From Thalassomonas viridans (GTDB lineage: Bacteria; Pseudomonadota; Gammaproteobacteria; Enterobacterales; Alteromonadaceae), in contig NZ_CP059733.1 of the NCBI RefSeq assembly GCF_000948985.2, forward strand, positions 3,720,001 through 3,784,000: a stretch of DNA of 64,000 bases. The letters run 5' to 3'. The position numbers and the translations under genes were made by a program. Positions within the stretch are counted from its first letter, which is position 1, and the number at the start of each line of letters is the position of its first letter. This document shows, one piece after another, positions 38,254 through 49,071 of the stretch. The notes under the pieces are model-generated. The model did not search any database, was not told where the DNA came from, and saw nothing but the letters and a program-made list of their open reading frames with translations.

Positions 38254-39224
38254 AATTCCTCTGTATTGTGTTGGCGAAGATAAGCTGAAGCACCGATAAT
38301 CCCCGGCTGCGACTCTGTGATCACAAAGGTCGGAATGGTTTTGTTAAATTCGACAAAACGTCCTTTGGCTTCAAAACGACTTCTGAATTCGCTATGTTTA
38401 AAATATTCAATAAAACGCGGCACTATACCACCGGCGATATAAACCCCGCCAAAAGCGGCCATGGTCAGCGCCAGGTTGCCGGCAAAACTGCCTAAAATCT
38501 TGCAAAACTGCGCCAAAGCCTGCTGACAAACCTCACAGCTTTCATTTAACGCCCTTTCACTGATATCCTTGGCACTATAAGGTAAAGGCGACTCACCCTT
38601 AGCAAACATCAACGCCTGGTAGATCTGCTCTAAACCTAAACCGGACAATACCTGTTCATAAGATACCCTCGGATATTTAGACAACAGGTAAGATAAAATA
38701 CGCATTTCATCTTCATCCACCGGGGCGAAATCTACATGACCGCCCTCGCCGCCTAGGCTCAGCCACTGGTCGTTAGCCGGCACGACATGGGCAACCCCCA
38801 GGCCGGTGCCCGGACCGCAAATGGCGATGGGCTTATCCGCGGCTGCGCTGCCCTGGCCTATTTGCACTTTCTGCTTGTCATTTAAAAACGGTACCGCATG
38901 GGCAATGGCGGTATAATCGTTGATCAATAATAACTTATTAAGCTTTAAGGTCGCTTTAAGTTCAGACTTTGAAAACTGCCAGGGCAGATTGGTCATGGAA
39001 ATCAGATCATTTTCCACCGGACAGGCAATCGCCAGACAGGCATTAATCTGTTTGTCTGCAATGGCCTTAACAGTGAAGTAATGCTCAAGTACCTCTGCCA
39101 GGCCGGCAAAGTCATTACACTGGAAAACTTCCAACTCACTGATATTGCCCTGCTCATCCGTGATGCCCAGGCGGATATTGGTGCCGCCGATATCGGCGAC
39201 GACATTAACCATAGCTGTACTCAT
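38250..39224 (-). CDS. glk: Glucokinase
   Basis: 324 residues, ROK-unrelated bacterial Glk family. ATP site ADIGGTNIRLGI; sugar-binding and catalytic block LLINDYTAIAHAVPFL; GPGTGLGVAHV; LSLGGEGGHVDFAP. Phosphorylates glucose to feed Zwf. The ATG shares bases with the stop of edd (TAATG arrangement). An in-frame ATG four codons in is a possible alternative start. Confidence 0.95.
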   Translation of the reverse strand: MSTAMVNVVADIGGTNIRLGITDEQGNISELEVFQCNDFAGLAEVLEHYFTVKAIADKQINACLAIACPVENDLISMTNLPWQFSKSELKATLKLNKLLLINDYTAIAHAVPFLNDKQKVQIGQGSAAADKPIAICGPGTGLGVAHVVPANDQWLSLGGEGGHVDFAPVDEDEMRILSYLLSKYPRVSYEQVLSGLGLEQIYQALMFAKGESPLPYSAKDISERALNESCEVCQQALAQFCKILGSFAGNLALTMAAFGGVYIAGGIVPRFIEYFKHSEFRSRFEAKGRFVEFNKTIPTFVITESQPGIIGASAYLRQHNTEEL

Positions 39225-41068
39225 TAAGCGACACCACCCCGGACATTAACTTCGTCTTCATCAAACAAAGAACAGGCGCCGGTATCCGCCGAACTTAGGT
39301 TACGGCGCATAAAACCGAAAATTTCACGTCCCATGCCCTGATGATGGCCATTAACGTTAAACACAGCATTGTCTCTTTGCGCCAGTTCTTCATCACTGAC
39401 TTTTAAGGTCAACTCACCGGTTTCACCGTCAATACGCAACATATCGCCGTCACGGATTTTGGCAATCAGCCCACCGTCCAGCGCTTCCGGGCATAAATGA
39501 ATGGCTGCCGGTACCTTACCGGATGCACCCGACATACGGCCATCGGTCACTAGAGCTACTTTAAAACCTTTATCCTGCAGCACGCCAAGCGGCGGCGTTA
39601 ACTTATGCAGCTCAGGCATCCCTCTGGCTTTAGGTCCCTGGAAACGGACAACCGCGATAAAATCTTTTTCCAGTTCACCGGCTTTAAACGCGGCTTCCAG
39701 ATCGTGCTGGTCTTCGAACACCACAGCCGGCGCTTCGATAACAAAGCTGCCTTCGCGCATCGCAGAAGTTTTTAAAACACTGACCCCTAAGTTGCCTTCC
39801 AGTACTTTTAAGCCGCCGTCAACCTTAAAAGGATTGGCCACGCTGGCGATGACCTGATCATCCCCGGACACTTCCGGTCCGTCGACCCATTTCAGCTCGC
39901 CGTTTTCCAGCACGGGTTGCTGGGTATAGCGGCTTAAACCTTTGCCGCAAATGGTTTCAACATCTTCATGCAACAGGCCGTTGCCCAGCAGCTCTTTAAA
40001 CAAGAGCGCCATGCCGCCAGCCTGCTGGAAATGGTTGATATCGGCATGGCCGTTAGGATAGATACGAGTGATCAAAGGCACCACTTCAGACAAGTCATGG
40101 AAATCCTGGAAGTTAATGATGATCCCCGCCGCCCGGGCAAAAGCAATAATATGCATGGTCAGGTTGGTAGAGCCGCCGGTGGCCAGCAAGGCCACTATGG
40201 CATTAACCACCGAACGTTCGTCGATCATCTTGCCTATGGGCATATAATTACCGTTTTGCTGAGTTAACCGGGTCACCTGACGGGAGGCCGCCTTGGTTAA
40301 TTCTTCCCGTAATTCGGTATTGGGAGCAACAAAAGAAGCCCCCGGTAAATGCAAGCCCATCACTTCTACCACCAGCTGGTTAGAGTTGGCGGTACCGAAG
40401 AAGGTGCAGGTACCGGCACTGTGATATGAGGCAGACTCGGCTTCAAGTAACTTGTCTTTACCTATCTCCCCCTTGGCAAATTGTTGGCGTACCCGGGCTT
40501 TTTCCTTATTGGGGATCCCCGAAGGCATTGGTCCAGCCGGTATAAAAACAGTCGGCAGGTGGCCGAAGGTCATGCTGGCAATGAGCAGGCCCGGGACGAT
40601 CTTATCGCATATGCCCAGCATCAGGGCGCCGTCAAACATATTGTGGGACAGGGCCACAGCAGTAGACATGGCAATCACATCCCGGCTCATCAGACTGAGA
40701 TCCATGCCGGGCTGTCCCTGGGTGACGCCGTCGCACATGGCAGGCACGCCGCCGGCAAACTGGGCGACACCGCCGGTTTCTTTTATCGCCACCTTGATGA
40801 TCGGCGGATAGGTTTCATACGGCTGGTGAGCCGAAAGCATATCGTTATAGGCAGAGACAATGGCAATATCGCTGTGGTTGATGCCGCGCAGGGTTTGCTT
40901 GTCTTCTTTGCCGCAGGCGGCAAAACCATGGGCCAGATTACCGCACGACAGGCTGGCCCTGTGTACGGTTTCTGATTTGGCCTGCTCTATCTTATCCAGA
41001 TAGGCACGGCGCGTGTTCTTACTGCGCGCAATAATCCGCTCGGTTATGGCTAAAATATCTTTATTCAT
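39224..41068 (-). CDS. edd: 6-phosphogluconate dehydratase
   Basis: 614 residues, IlvD/Edd family. Makes KDPG from 6-phosphogluconate. Iron-sulfur cluster Cys ligands are in [18 protein letters not shown] and [38 protein letters not shown] is a further hallmark, as is [21 protein letters not shown]. It sits between pgl and glk and is only four bases from pgl. Confidence 0.97.
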   Translation of the reverse strand: MNKDILAITERIIARSKNTRRAYLDKIEQAKSETVHRASLSCGNLAHGFAACGKEDKQTLRGINHSDIAIVSAYNDMLSAHQPYETYPPIIKVAIKETGGVAQFAGGVPAMCDGVTQGQPGMDLSLMSRDVIAMSTAVALSHNMFDGALMLGICDKIVPGLLIASMTFGHLPTVFIPAGPMPSGIPNKEKARVRQQFAKGEIGKDKLLEAESASYHSAGTCTFFGTANSNQLVVEVMGLHLPGASFVAPNTELREELTKAASRQVTRLTQQNGNYMPIGKMIDERSVVNAIVALLATGGSTNLTMHIIAFARAAGIIINFQDFHDLSEVVPLITRIYPNGHADINHFQQAGGMALLFKELLGNGLLHEDVETICGKGLSRYTQQPVLENGELKWVDGPEVSGDDQVIASVANPFKVDGGLKVLEGNLGVSVLKTSAMREGSFVIEAPAVVFEDQHDLEAAFKAGELEKDFIAVVRFQGPKARGMPELHKLTPPLGVLQDKGFKVALVTDGRMSGASGKVPAAIHLCPEALDGGLIAKIRDGDMLRIDGETGELTLKVSDEELAQRDNAVFNVNGHHQGMGREIFGFMRRNLSSADTGACSLFDEDEVNVRGGVA

Positions 41069-41072
41069 GGTA

Positions 41073-41767
41073 CTACTCCGCCCAAAATACGTGCGTATTC
41101 ACTTGTGGGTGTTGCAAAAATGCCCTGATCGGCATTTCCAAAACCTGCTGCCCGTCAAGCGCCTGCTTCAGCACTCGTTTTTTACCGCTGCCGGCAATAT
41201 GCAGGAAAATATTGTCACTTTTAATCAAACTGCTGAAGGTAAAACTGATACGCTGGTGCGGCGCGGTTTTCGGCTGCACCTTCACTAAGGCATCCGGGTT
41301 ATCCGGCGCCAGGCCAGTTTCAATTTCATCACTGCACGGGAACAGGGAAGCGGTATGGCCGTCTTCTCCCATGCCTAAAATAAGCACGTCCAAAGGCAAT
41401 AATGCCGACTTTGCCGCCAGGTTCAGATCCGTTAAGGTTTCATCCGTTAACGCTTCTCCCTGCTTAAGGTGAAAAAACTTGGCTTCACTGGCGTTATTCT
41501 GCAACAGGTGCTCATGTACCAGTTTGGTATTGCTGGCGTCATCATCTATATTGACCCAACGCTCATCGGCCAGGGTAATGGTCACTTTTTTCCAGGGCAG
41601 ATCTTTTTGCGACAGCGCCTTAAAAAACCCTTTCGGGGTAGAGCCGCCGGAAACGGCGAGACTGGCCTTGCCTTTACTGGCGATGGCCTGATTTAAAAGA
41701 TCGGCAACTTTATCGGCCAGGGCGTTATCGAGTGCCGGTTTTTCATTAAATTCATTGATCTGATACA

Positions 41768-41768
<1 letters not shown>
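41073..41768 (-). CDS. pgl: 6-phosphogluconolactonase
   Basis: 231 residues, DevB-type. Hydrolyses 6-phosphogluconolactone. Motifs LAVSGGSTPKGFFKAL, ITLADERWVNIDD and LILGMGEDGHTASLFP are family-defining. Start shares one base with the zwf stop. Confidence 0.96.
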
Positions 41769-43237
<1,469 letters not shown>

Positions 43238-43263
43238 ATGGTATTATTCTCTAGTTTACTCAT

Positions 43264-43278
43264 TGTAACTAAACTACA
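43264..43278. promoter_or_regulatory. HexR operator, zwf-proximal
   Basis: TGTAACTAAACTACA, a 15-bp palindrome fitting the HexR consensus, 27 bases upstream of the zwf ATG in the zwf-hexR divergent region. Confidence 0.8.
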
Positions 43279-43324
43279 TTTAGCCTTAATTTAGCGTTTG
43301 AATCTTCATCAGTAAAGAACTTTT

Positions 43325-43339
43325 TGTAATTTTACTACA
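43325..43339. promoter_or_regulatory. HexR operator, second site in the zwf-hexR region
   Basis: TGTAATTTTACTACA, identical to the gapA operator. Centre-to-centre spacing to the zwf-proximal site is 61 bp, close to six helical turns, so one HexR assembly may bridge both or control both divergent promoters (inference). Confidence 0.85.
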
Positions 43340-43520
43340 TCTTTTACATTAATCGCTTTTATTGCCTTTTTAACCGCAATTTCCAGCGGTGAATTATTAA
43401 ACATTTGCTAATTTTCCCTGTTTTGATTTATATTATGTGTCAAAATGAAAGAAAATTTCATTTATTCTGTCGTTATAGCAGAAAATAAATTTCAGTAAAA
43501 AGATCTGGGATCATGCATTT

Positions 43521-44369
43521 ATGAATATATTAGAAAAGATCGCCAACGAACTGGACACATTTAGCAAGTCTGAGCGTAAAGTGGCAGAAGTCATATTGGC
43601 CTCCCCTAGTACTGTTATCCATGCAAGTATAGCGGCATTAGCAAAACAGGCGAATATCAGCGAGCCTACGGTAAACCGCTTTTGCCGGCGTTTAGACACC
43701 AAAGGATATCCTGACTTTAAGCTACACCTGGCACAAAGCCTCGCCAACGGAACCCCCTACGTTAACCGCCATGTTGACGAAAATGACACCGCCGAAGAAT
43801 ACACAGCAAAAATCTTTGAATCGACTATGGCCAGTCTTGAACTGGGACGTAAAAGTTTAGACACTGCCGCCATTAACCGCTCGGTAGATTTACTGACCCA
43901 GGCCAATAAAATTTCCTTTTTTGGCCTGGGAGCCTCGGCCGTAGTGGCCCACGATGCACAAAACAAGTTTTTCCGCTTTAATGTGCCCGTGGTGTACTTC
44001 GATGACATATTAATGCAACGCATGAGTGCTATTAATAGCCAGCAGGGGGATGTAGTAATAGTGATCTCCCATACCGGGCGTACCAAGTCCCTGGTGGAAG
44101 TAGCCAGTATCGCCAAAGAAAACGATGCCACAGTAATAGGTATCACCTCCGCCAACTCGCCGCTGGCCAAGGAATGCAATATCGTATTAACCGTGGATGT
44201 GGCCGAAGACACAGACCTATATATGCCGATGTCTTCACGTATCGCCCAGCTGGCGCTGATTGACGTCTTGGCCACCGGCTTTACCCTGCGCCGGGGCACT
44301 AAATTCAGAGATAACCTGAAAAAAGTGAAAGACAGTTTACGCAGCTCCAGGTTCGAGCGTAAAGATTAA
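43521..44369 (+). CDS. hexR: HexR, RpiR-family repressor of central carbon metabolism
   Basis: 282 residues. N-terminal RpiR helix-turn-helix (SERKVAEVILASPSTVIHASIAALAKQANISEPTVNRFCRRLDTKGYPDFK) and a C-terminal SIS sugar-phosphate domain (FFGLGASAVVAHDAQNKF; VVIVISHTGRTKSLVEVA). In Shewanella and Pseudomonas the ligand is KDPG. Its position divergent from zwf, with operators between, supports the same role and possible autoregulation. Confidence 0.95.
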   Translation: MNILEKIANELDTFSKSERKVAEVILASPSTVIHASIAALAKQANISEPTVNRFCRRLDTKGYPDFKLHLAQSLANGTPYVNRHVDENDTAEEYTAKIFESTMASLELGRKSLDTAAINRSVDLLTQANKISFFGLGASAVVAHDAQNKFFRFNVPVVYFDDILMQRMSAINSQQGDVVIVISHTGRTKSLVEVASIAKENDATVIGITSANSPLAKECNIVLTVDVAEDTDLYMPMSSRIAQLALIDVLATGFTLRRGTKFRDNLKKVKDSLRSSRFERKD

Positions 44370-44372
44370 TGC

Positions 44373-44406
44373 CTTTACCGGTTATTTTTCGGGAAAAACG
44401 GTAAAG
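44373..44406 (+). other. Hairpin between hexR and pykA
   Basis: CTTTACCG / CGGTAAAG stem enclosing TTTTTC / GAAAAA. No T run follows, so it is not a standard terminator; it may be an mRNA processing or stability element in a hexR-pykA transcript. Confidence 0.5.
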
Positions 44407-44471
44407 ATAAAAAGACACAAGTCTTATAAAAAATTTAAACACCTCAATACTTTTTTAAAGTAAGGATTAAA

Positions 44472-45923
44472 ATGCTTAGAAGAACAAAAATCGTTGCTAC
44501 CTTAGGGCCGGCAACAGATGACAGAGAGACGTTGAAACAGGTACTGGCTGCCGGTGTTAACATAGTCAGGCTGAACTTTTCTCACGGTGAACCGCAAGAT
44601 CATATAGATCGCGCCAATGCCGTGCGCGAGCTGGCCAGCGAATTAGGCGTCTATGTCGGGATTCTGGGTGATTTACAAGGACCGAAGATCCGGGTATCAA
44701 CTTTTAAAAACGGCCCGATCCAACTGGCTGTCGACGACAAATTTGAACTTGATGCCACCCTGGGCAAAGGTGAAGGGGATCAGGAAAAAGTCGGTATCGA
44801 CTACAAAGAACTTCCCCAGGATGTCAGCTCTGGCGATATCCTGCTGCTCGATGACGGCCGGGTACAGCTTAAAGTTTTGTCCACCACTGAAACCTCGGTA
44901 TTTACCGAAGTCACCGTCGGCGGACCGCTGTCCAACAACAAAGGCATCAACCGCCAGGGCGGCGGTTTATCCGCGGCGGCATTAACCGACAAGGATAAAG
45001 AAGACATAAAGCTGGCCGCCAAATTAAATGCCGATTTCCTTGCGGTTTCTTTCCCACGCGACGCTGCCGATATGCGCGAAGCGCGCTTGCTGGCCCAGGA
45101 AGCCGGCTGTGATGCCCGCCTGGTAGCCAAGGTTGAACGTGCCGAAGCGGTAAACGACGACAAGGTACTCGATGACATCATCCTGGCCTCGGATGTGGTC
45201 ATGGTGGCCCGCGGCGACCTCGGCGTAGAAATCGGCGATGCCGAACTTGTGGGTAAACAAAAGCATATTATCGCCCGTAGCCGCCAGTTAAACCGTATCG
45301 TGATCACGGCAACGCAAATGATGGAAACCATGATTTCCCAACCTATGCCGACCCGTGCGGAAGTGATGGATGTTGCCAATGCCGTGCTCGACGGCACCGA
45401 TGCGGTTATGCTTTCGGCTGAAACCGCTGCCGGTAAATATCCGGTGGAAACGGTCAAGGCTATGGTCAATGTCTGCCTGGGGGCTGAGAAACAGCGTTCG
45501 GTACATACCTCAGGCCACCGCATCGAACTTATGTTCAGTGAAATTTCTGAAACCATCGCCCTGTCTGCCATGTATGCCGCCAACCACCTGGACGGCGTAA
45601 AAGCGATTATCGCCCTGACCGAGTCGGGACATACCAGTAAAATCATGTCGCGTATCACCTCGGGATTGCCGATTTTCTCTTTATCAAGACACGATAAAAC
45701 CCTCAATAAAACCGCCATTTACCGCGGCGTTTATCCGGTATTTTTTGACTCCACCCAAAGCGACAGCAGCACCCTTTCCCAGGATGTGCTTAAGCAGGTG
45801 ATCAAAAAGGCCAATTTAACCGTCAATGACAAGGTGATTTTCACCCGCGGCGATGCCATGGAAACGGTGGGCGCTTCCAATACCCTGAAAATCCTTAAAG
45901 TAACCAAAGCACATTTAAGTTAA
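44472..45923 (+). CDS. pykA: Pyruvate kinase
   Basis: 483 residues. [15 protein letters not shown] opening; [20 protein letters not shown]; metal and catalytic site [40 protein letters not shown], the family signature. Converts phosphoenolpyruvate to pyruvate. AAGTAAGGATTAAA precedes the ATG. It follows hexR by 102 bases in the same direction and could be co-transcribed; I see no HexR site directly before it. Confidence 0.96.
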   Translation: MLRRTKIVATLGPATDDRETLKQVLAAGVNIVRLNFSHGEPQDHIDRANAVRELASELGVYVGILGDLQGPKIRVSTFKNGPIQLAVDDKFELDATLGKGEGDQEKVGIDYKELPQDVSSGDILLLDDGRVQLKVLSTTETSVFTEVTVGGPLSNNKGINRQGGGLSAAALTDKDKEDIKLAAKLNADFLAVSFPRDAADMREARLLAQEAGCDARLVAKVERAEAVNDDKVLDDIILASDVVMVARGDLGVEIGDAELVGKQKHIIARSRQLNRIVITATQMMETMISQPMPTRAEVMDVANAVLDGTDAVMLSAETAAGKYPVETVKAMVNVCLGAEKQRSVHTSGHRIELMFSEISETIALSAMYAANHLDGVKAIIALTESGHTSKIMSRITSGLPIFSLSRHDKTLNKTAIYRGVYPVFFDSTQSDSSTLSQDVLKQVIKKANLTVNDKVIFTRGDAMETVGASNTLKILKVTKAHLS

Positions 45924-45937
45924 TTTTCCGGCTTTCT

Positions 45938-45970
45938 CCCCGGCTTTAACCTAAAGCCGGGGATTTCTCT
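45938..45970 (+). terminator. Rho-independent terminator of pykA
   Basis: Strong stem CCCCGGCTTTA-ACC-TAAAGCCGGGG followed by ATTTCTCT. Confidence 0.85.
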
Positions 45971-46162
45971 CCCAGCGATCCCCCTCACTCACATCCCTGT
46001 GATCTCGGTATACCCTTCTTCCTGAAAATAAGCTCGCCTGCTGTAGGTTTCTGCTTTTAATTTATGTTATAAAAACGCAACATAAGGCCAGTAAAACATG
46101 CTGCCCCGGGCCTTGCTTGCTATACTTGTTGCAGCAAATCTTTATGATCGCCGGGGTGCAAA

Positions 46163-46678
46163 ATGGCTATTTCCATCACCTTAAACGAATACCTTTCCAG
46201 CCATGATATCCACTATGAATTAGTACAACATCGCCATACCCAATCTTCCCTTGACTCTTCCTGCTCAGCCCATTTGCCGGGTGCTGAAGTGGCAAAAGCA
46301 GTGATCCTGCAAAGCCGGGACAATGAATTTCTGATGGCCACCCTCTCTGCCGATCACCGCCTGGACATTCATCTGGTTAACGAACTGATGGGCAAAGAAT
46401 ATCTTATCGTCAGTGAGGCCAGACTAAGGGAGCTATTTCCCGATTGCGCCCAGGGCGCCATTCCTGGCCTGGGGCAAGCCTTTGCCATCAACAATATCAT
46501 AGATAATGGCCTGCTTGACTGTGAGCAGATTTACCTTGAAGCCGGTGATCATCAGTCTCTGGTTAAGCTCAAACAACACCAATATGCAGATCTGGTTGCC
46601 CACCTGCCCCACGGCAATATTTGCGGTGAAGCACTGGGTATGCCCAGGCGTACGGAAATCTTTCAGCGGGAAAACTAA
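46163..46678 (+). CDS. YbaK/EbsC-type aminoacyl-tRNA deacylase domain protein
   Basis: 171 residues. The YbaK fold is seen in YELVQHRHTQSSLDSSCSAHLPGAEVAKAVILQ, with the family Lys in VAKAVIL, and PGLGQAFAINNIIDNGLLDCEQIYLEAGDHQSLVKL. Such proteins hydrolyse misacylated tRNA (ProX, YbaK). The substrate cannot be told from sequence; similar stand-alone proteins are common in Alteromonadales. Single-gene unit. Confidence 0.85.
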   Translation: MAISITLNEYLSSHDIHYELVQHRHTQSSLDSSCSAHLPGAEVAKAVILQSRDNEFLMATLSADHRLDIHLVNELMGKEYLIVSEARLRELFPDCAQGAIPGLGQAFAINNIIDNGLLDCEQIYLEAGDHQSLVKLKQHQYADLVAHLPHGNICGEALGMPRRTEIFQREN

Positions 46679-46680
46679 AA

Positions 46681-46709
46681 AATAACCACCGCACAAGACG
46701 GTGGTTATG
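46681..46709 (-). terminator. Rho-independent terminator of the secreted-protein array
   Basis: On the minus strand ATAACCACCG / CGGTGGTTAT stem followed by TTTTTT; 66 bases after the last array gene. Confidence 0.85.
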
Positions 46710-46774
46710 ACCTCTCACTTTTCACTTTATTTATTAATGTCTATGCCAGCTTACATAGCGGAATACATTAACGG

Positions 46775-47284
46775 TTAAAGCTTGGTACAGTACATCACCT
46801 TAGTATACGGCGGACGGGAATCTGTGCTGCCGGTTGTCGGTGAAGTTAAAAATAAGTGGCTCCATGAACGGGCATAATTGTGCTTATATTTTTCCGCCAC
46901 TAAACCATGGCTGTGACTGGTATTGCCCCCCTGGGAGCCGATTTCTCCCATGGTATCGGTTCCCCTGGCAAGCCGCTCATTTAAGGTATGGTTCACTTGC
47001 CAACCATCAGGACACTGGTTGGTGAACATAAACACCATACCCGACGGCACCAGCTGATCTGCCCTTTCCTGGGCCGCAATCATGGCCGGACGTAACTCCA
47101 GCTGCAGATAGTTGTAGACATCTGTCACCAGCTGATTGAATTCTCCCTTGGTAACAACATCATCCGGCGGGAAAAACGGCATAGGCGGTGGTGTCAGGTT
47201 CGAAGCTGCCGCGCTGCCGGCAAATAAACCGGCCATGGCTAACGTAAGGCTTAACGCCATTTTCTTACATGTATGGTTAAACAT
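46775..47284 (-). CDS. Secreted collar-like protein, paralog 3 of 3
   Basis: 169 residues. Signal peptide MALSLTLAMAGLFAGSAAA. After a short helical part (GEFNQLVTDVYNYLQLELRPAMIAAQE) comes a domain resembling phage tail-collar and tail-fibre tips: MPSGMVFMFTNQCPDGWQ, LNERLARGT, GSQGGNTSHSHG, then YARSWSHLFL and PYTKVMYC. The HxH pair resembles the metal-binding HxH of T4 long-tail-fibre tips (analogy only). The two Cys could form a disulfide. It is the last of three tandem paralogs; no other phage gene is near. Confidence 0.8.
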   Translation of the reverse strand: MFNHTCKKMALSLTLAMAGLFAGSAAASNLTPPPMPFFPPDDVVTKGEFNQLVTDVYNYLQLELRPAMIAAQERADQLVPSGMVFMFTNQCPDGWQVNHTLNERLARGTDTMGEIGSQGGNTSHSHGLVAEKYKHNYARSWSHLFLTSPTTGSTDSRPPYTKVMYCTKL

Positions 47285-47317
47285 ATTCTTTCCTCGTTAT
47301 AAACTTTGTGAATGATC

Positions 47318-47839
47318 TTATCGCTGGCAGTACAAGACTTTGGTAAATGGCGTCCAGCTGCTGGCGGCATGCGTCTGCTGGCTCTTCAGGAAATAAGTAT
47401 CCCAGCTGGAGGCATAATTATGGTAATAACTGCCGGCTGAAATACCGTGGCTATGATTGTCCTGACCGCCGGTTCCTCCCAGTTCATTAACCGAGGTTGC
47501 ACCGCGCGGAATTTTGCCGTTAAGTCCCGAATAGAAAATCCAGCCGTTTTCACAACCGTTTGGCGACATGGAAGCACTGATACTGCCTGAAGGCATCAGC
47601 CTGTCATAATCAAGATCATCCTGCAGATTATTGATACGGTCGCTGATGTTATAGATATACTGGTACAGCTTACTGACACGGTAACTCAGATCTTTACCCA
47701 GCACATAATCACCCGGAGGTAAAGGCGGGATCTGATAATCTTCCGCAATACTGAGCGCATGGCTGACACTGCTCCCCAGGGCCAGTAAACCTGTACTGAA
47801 AATTAAAGCCGTAAGCCGGGTTGTTGTTTTTGCTTTCAT
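47318..47839 (-). CDS. Secreted collar-like protein, paralog 2 of 3
   Basis: 173 residues. Signal peptide LTALIFSTGLLALGSSVSHA. The middle has a helical segment (YRVSKLYQYIYNISDRINNLQDDLDYD). The C-terminal domain has the shared layout: MPSGSISASMSPNGCENGW, GKIPRGATS, GGTGGQDNHSHG, NYASSWDTYFL, PFTKVLYC. It differs enough from its neighbours to be an old duplication. Function unknown; secretion to periplasm or beyond is likely. Confidence 0.8.
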   Translation of the reverse strand: MKAKTTTRLTALIFSTGLLALGSSVSHALSIAEDYQIPPLPPGDYVLGKDLSYRVSKLYQYIYNISDRINNLQDDLDYDRLMPSGSISASMSPNGCENGWIFYSGLNGKIPRGATSVNELGGTGGQDNHSHGISAGSYYHNYASSWDTYFLKSQQTHAASSWTPFTKVLYCQR

Positions 47840-47870
47840 AATTTATTCCTTTCACTGATGACTTTGCCAA

Positions 47871-48332
47871 TTAGTTAGAGACTTTTTGACAGAAAGAGAC
47901 ATTTTTATAAGGTGGCCAGTTACTGGCGCCCTGTGTGCCGCTTGAGCCGGGATAAAAATGCTGCCAGGTGCGGGCATAGTCCTGGTAATAACGTTTTGTG
48001 CCTATACTGTGGCCGTGAGTTTCCTGGCCGCCGGTCGCACCAATTTCGGTTGCCGAAGTCGTTCCCATGGGAGTACGACCATCTAGTTGGTTGTATTGCT
48101 GCCAACCGTCGGGACAATCTGTGGTAAACATGGCAATAGCCCCTTCGTTTTGCACGGTATCGAGCAAGTTTTCAAGATCTATCAGGGTATTGATCGAGCT
48201 ATCCATGAACATATTGACATCGTTCCCTGTGACAGGGTCACTGTCGGCAGCGCTTGCGGCATTAAAAAACCCCGATGCCAGGCATAATGCCGATGCCAGT
48301 ATCGTTTTATTTAATATTGAGGTAGTAATCAT
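47871..48332 (-). CDS. Secreted collar-like protein, paralog 1 of 3
   Basis: 153 residues. Signal peptide ILASALCLASGFFNAASA. Shorter helical part than its paralogs (NMFMDSSINTLIDLENLLDTVQ). C-terminal domain: GAIAMFTTDCPDGWQ, DGRTPMGTTS, GATGGQETHGHS, DYARTWQHFYPG, PYKNVSFC. AGGAG lies 7-11 bases before the ATG. First of three paralogs, preceded by a 44-codon small ORF, probably one transcript ending at the terminator at 46681-46709. Confidence 0.8.
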   Translation of the reverse strand: MITTSILNKTILASALCLASGFFNAASAADSDPVTGNDVNMFMDSSINTLIDLENLLDTVQNEGAIAMFTTDCPDGWQQYNQLDGRTPMGTTSATEIGATGGQETHGHSIGTKRYYQDYARTWQHFYPGSSGTQGASNWPPYKNVSFCQKVSN

Positions 48333-48394
48333 ATCTGCTCCTTTAGCAATCTAATTAGCGTTCTTGTTTGAATTGAATAACTCTTATGGCCGCT

Positions 48395-48529
48395 TTACGG
48401 TGAATCTATGAGTCCGTCGACATCAACAGAATATTCCCTGTCAAATTCCCGCTCCGGCAAAACATGTTCGCTCTCGTCATATACGGCGCCGGAAACGATA
48501 TTCAAATTATCGAAATCAAGTTCTTCCAC
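48395..48529 (-). CDS. Small acidic ORF (44 aa) upstream of the collar-like array
   Basis: GTG start with a perfect AGGAGG eight bases upstream. The peptide is strongly acidic (MEELDFDNLNIVSGAVYDES at the start, REFDREYSVDVDGLIDSP at the end), with no signal peptide and no Cys. It lies 62 bases before the first collar-like gene on the same strand. I do not recognise it; the strong ribosome-binding site and the conserved direction are the reasons to call it. Confidence 0.55.
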   Translation of the reverse strand: MEELDFDNLNIVSGAVYDESEHVLPEREFDREYSVDVDGLIDSP

Positions 48530-49071
48530 TTTCTGCTCCTCCTGGTCACTATGATTTTTAAATGAGAAATAAGCGCTGTTTGCTTACTCCCCGCCCTGTT
48601 GAACGACTTCCATTCTATGGGGGGTGTCTCTGTGGGTGTTATCAAAATCACGCATAAAACAAAACTTTATAGTCGCCTGAATTTATTAACAAAAAACAAA
48701 TAAACACAAATATCTTTGCATTTTTGTGTATCGGGAAAGTCAAAGAAAAAAGCGACTTTAAATTTAATGCACACCGGAAAATCAAATGTGCGCGAAAGTA
48801 CATAGCGGGGTTGGATAAACTGGCATTTACGGCAACCGGGCAAAGTCCCCGTACTGGAAATGGCAGGTTAAAACAGGCGTTAAAAAAGCATCACTTAAGG
48901 CAAATACAATTTAAGAAGATTTCAGGACGGCAGATATACAACTTGCCCACCTGTTTAAGTGATATCTTTAAATAGAAGACTTTAGGGCCGGATATTTGAT
49001 TTAGGATATAACAGCAGCCAATAAAGACGCATATAGTGACAGCAGTACAACAAGTGTAACAGGGAGTCAAA
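48530..49071. other. Intergenic region between divergent units
   Basis: 541 bases between the acidic small ORF (minus) and pfkA (plus). AT-rich, likely holding both promoters. An 83-codon plus-strand frame at 48724-48975 starts with TTG, has no ribosome-binding site, and is rich in Lys/Arg; I do not call it. No HexR site found. Confidence 0.5.

Noticed and set aside
46775..48332. Collar-like proteins considered as part of a prophage
   Set aside because: Signal peptides, no structural, lysis or integration genes nearby, and metabolic genes on both sides.
48724..48975. 83-codon plus-strand frame upstream of pfkA
   Set aside because: TTG start without a ribosome-binding site, biased to Lys/Arg as expected for translated AT-rich DNA.
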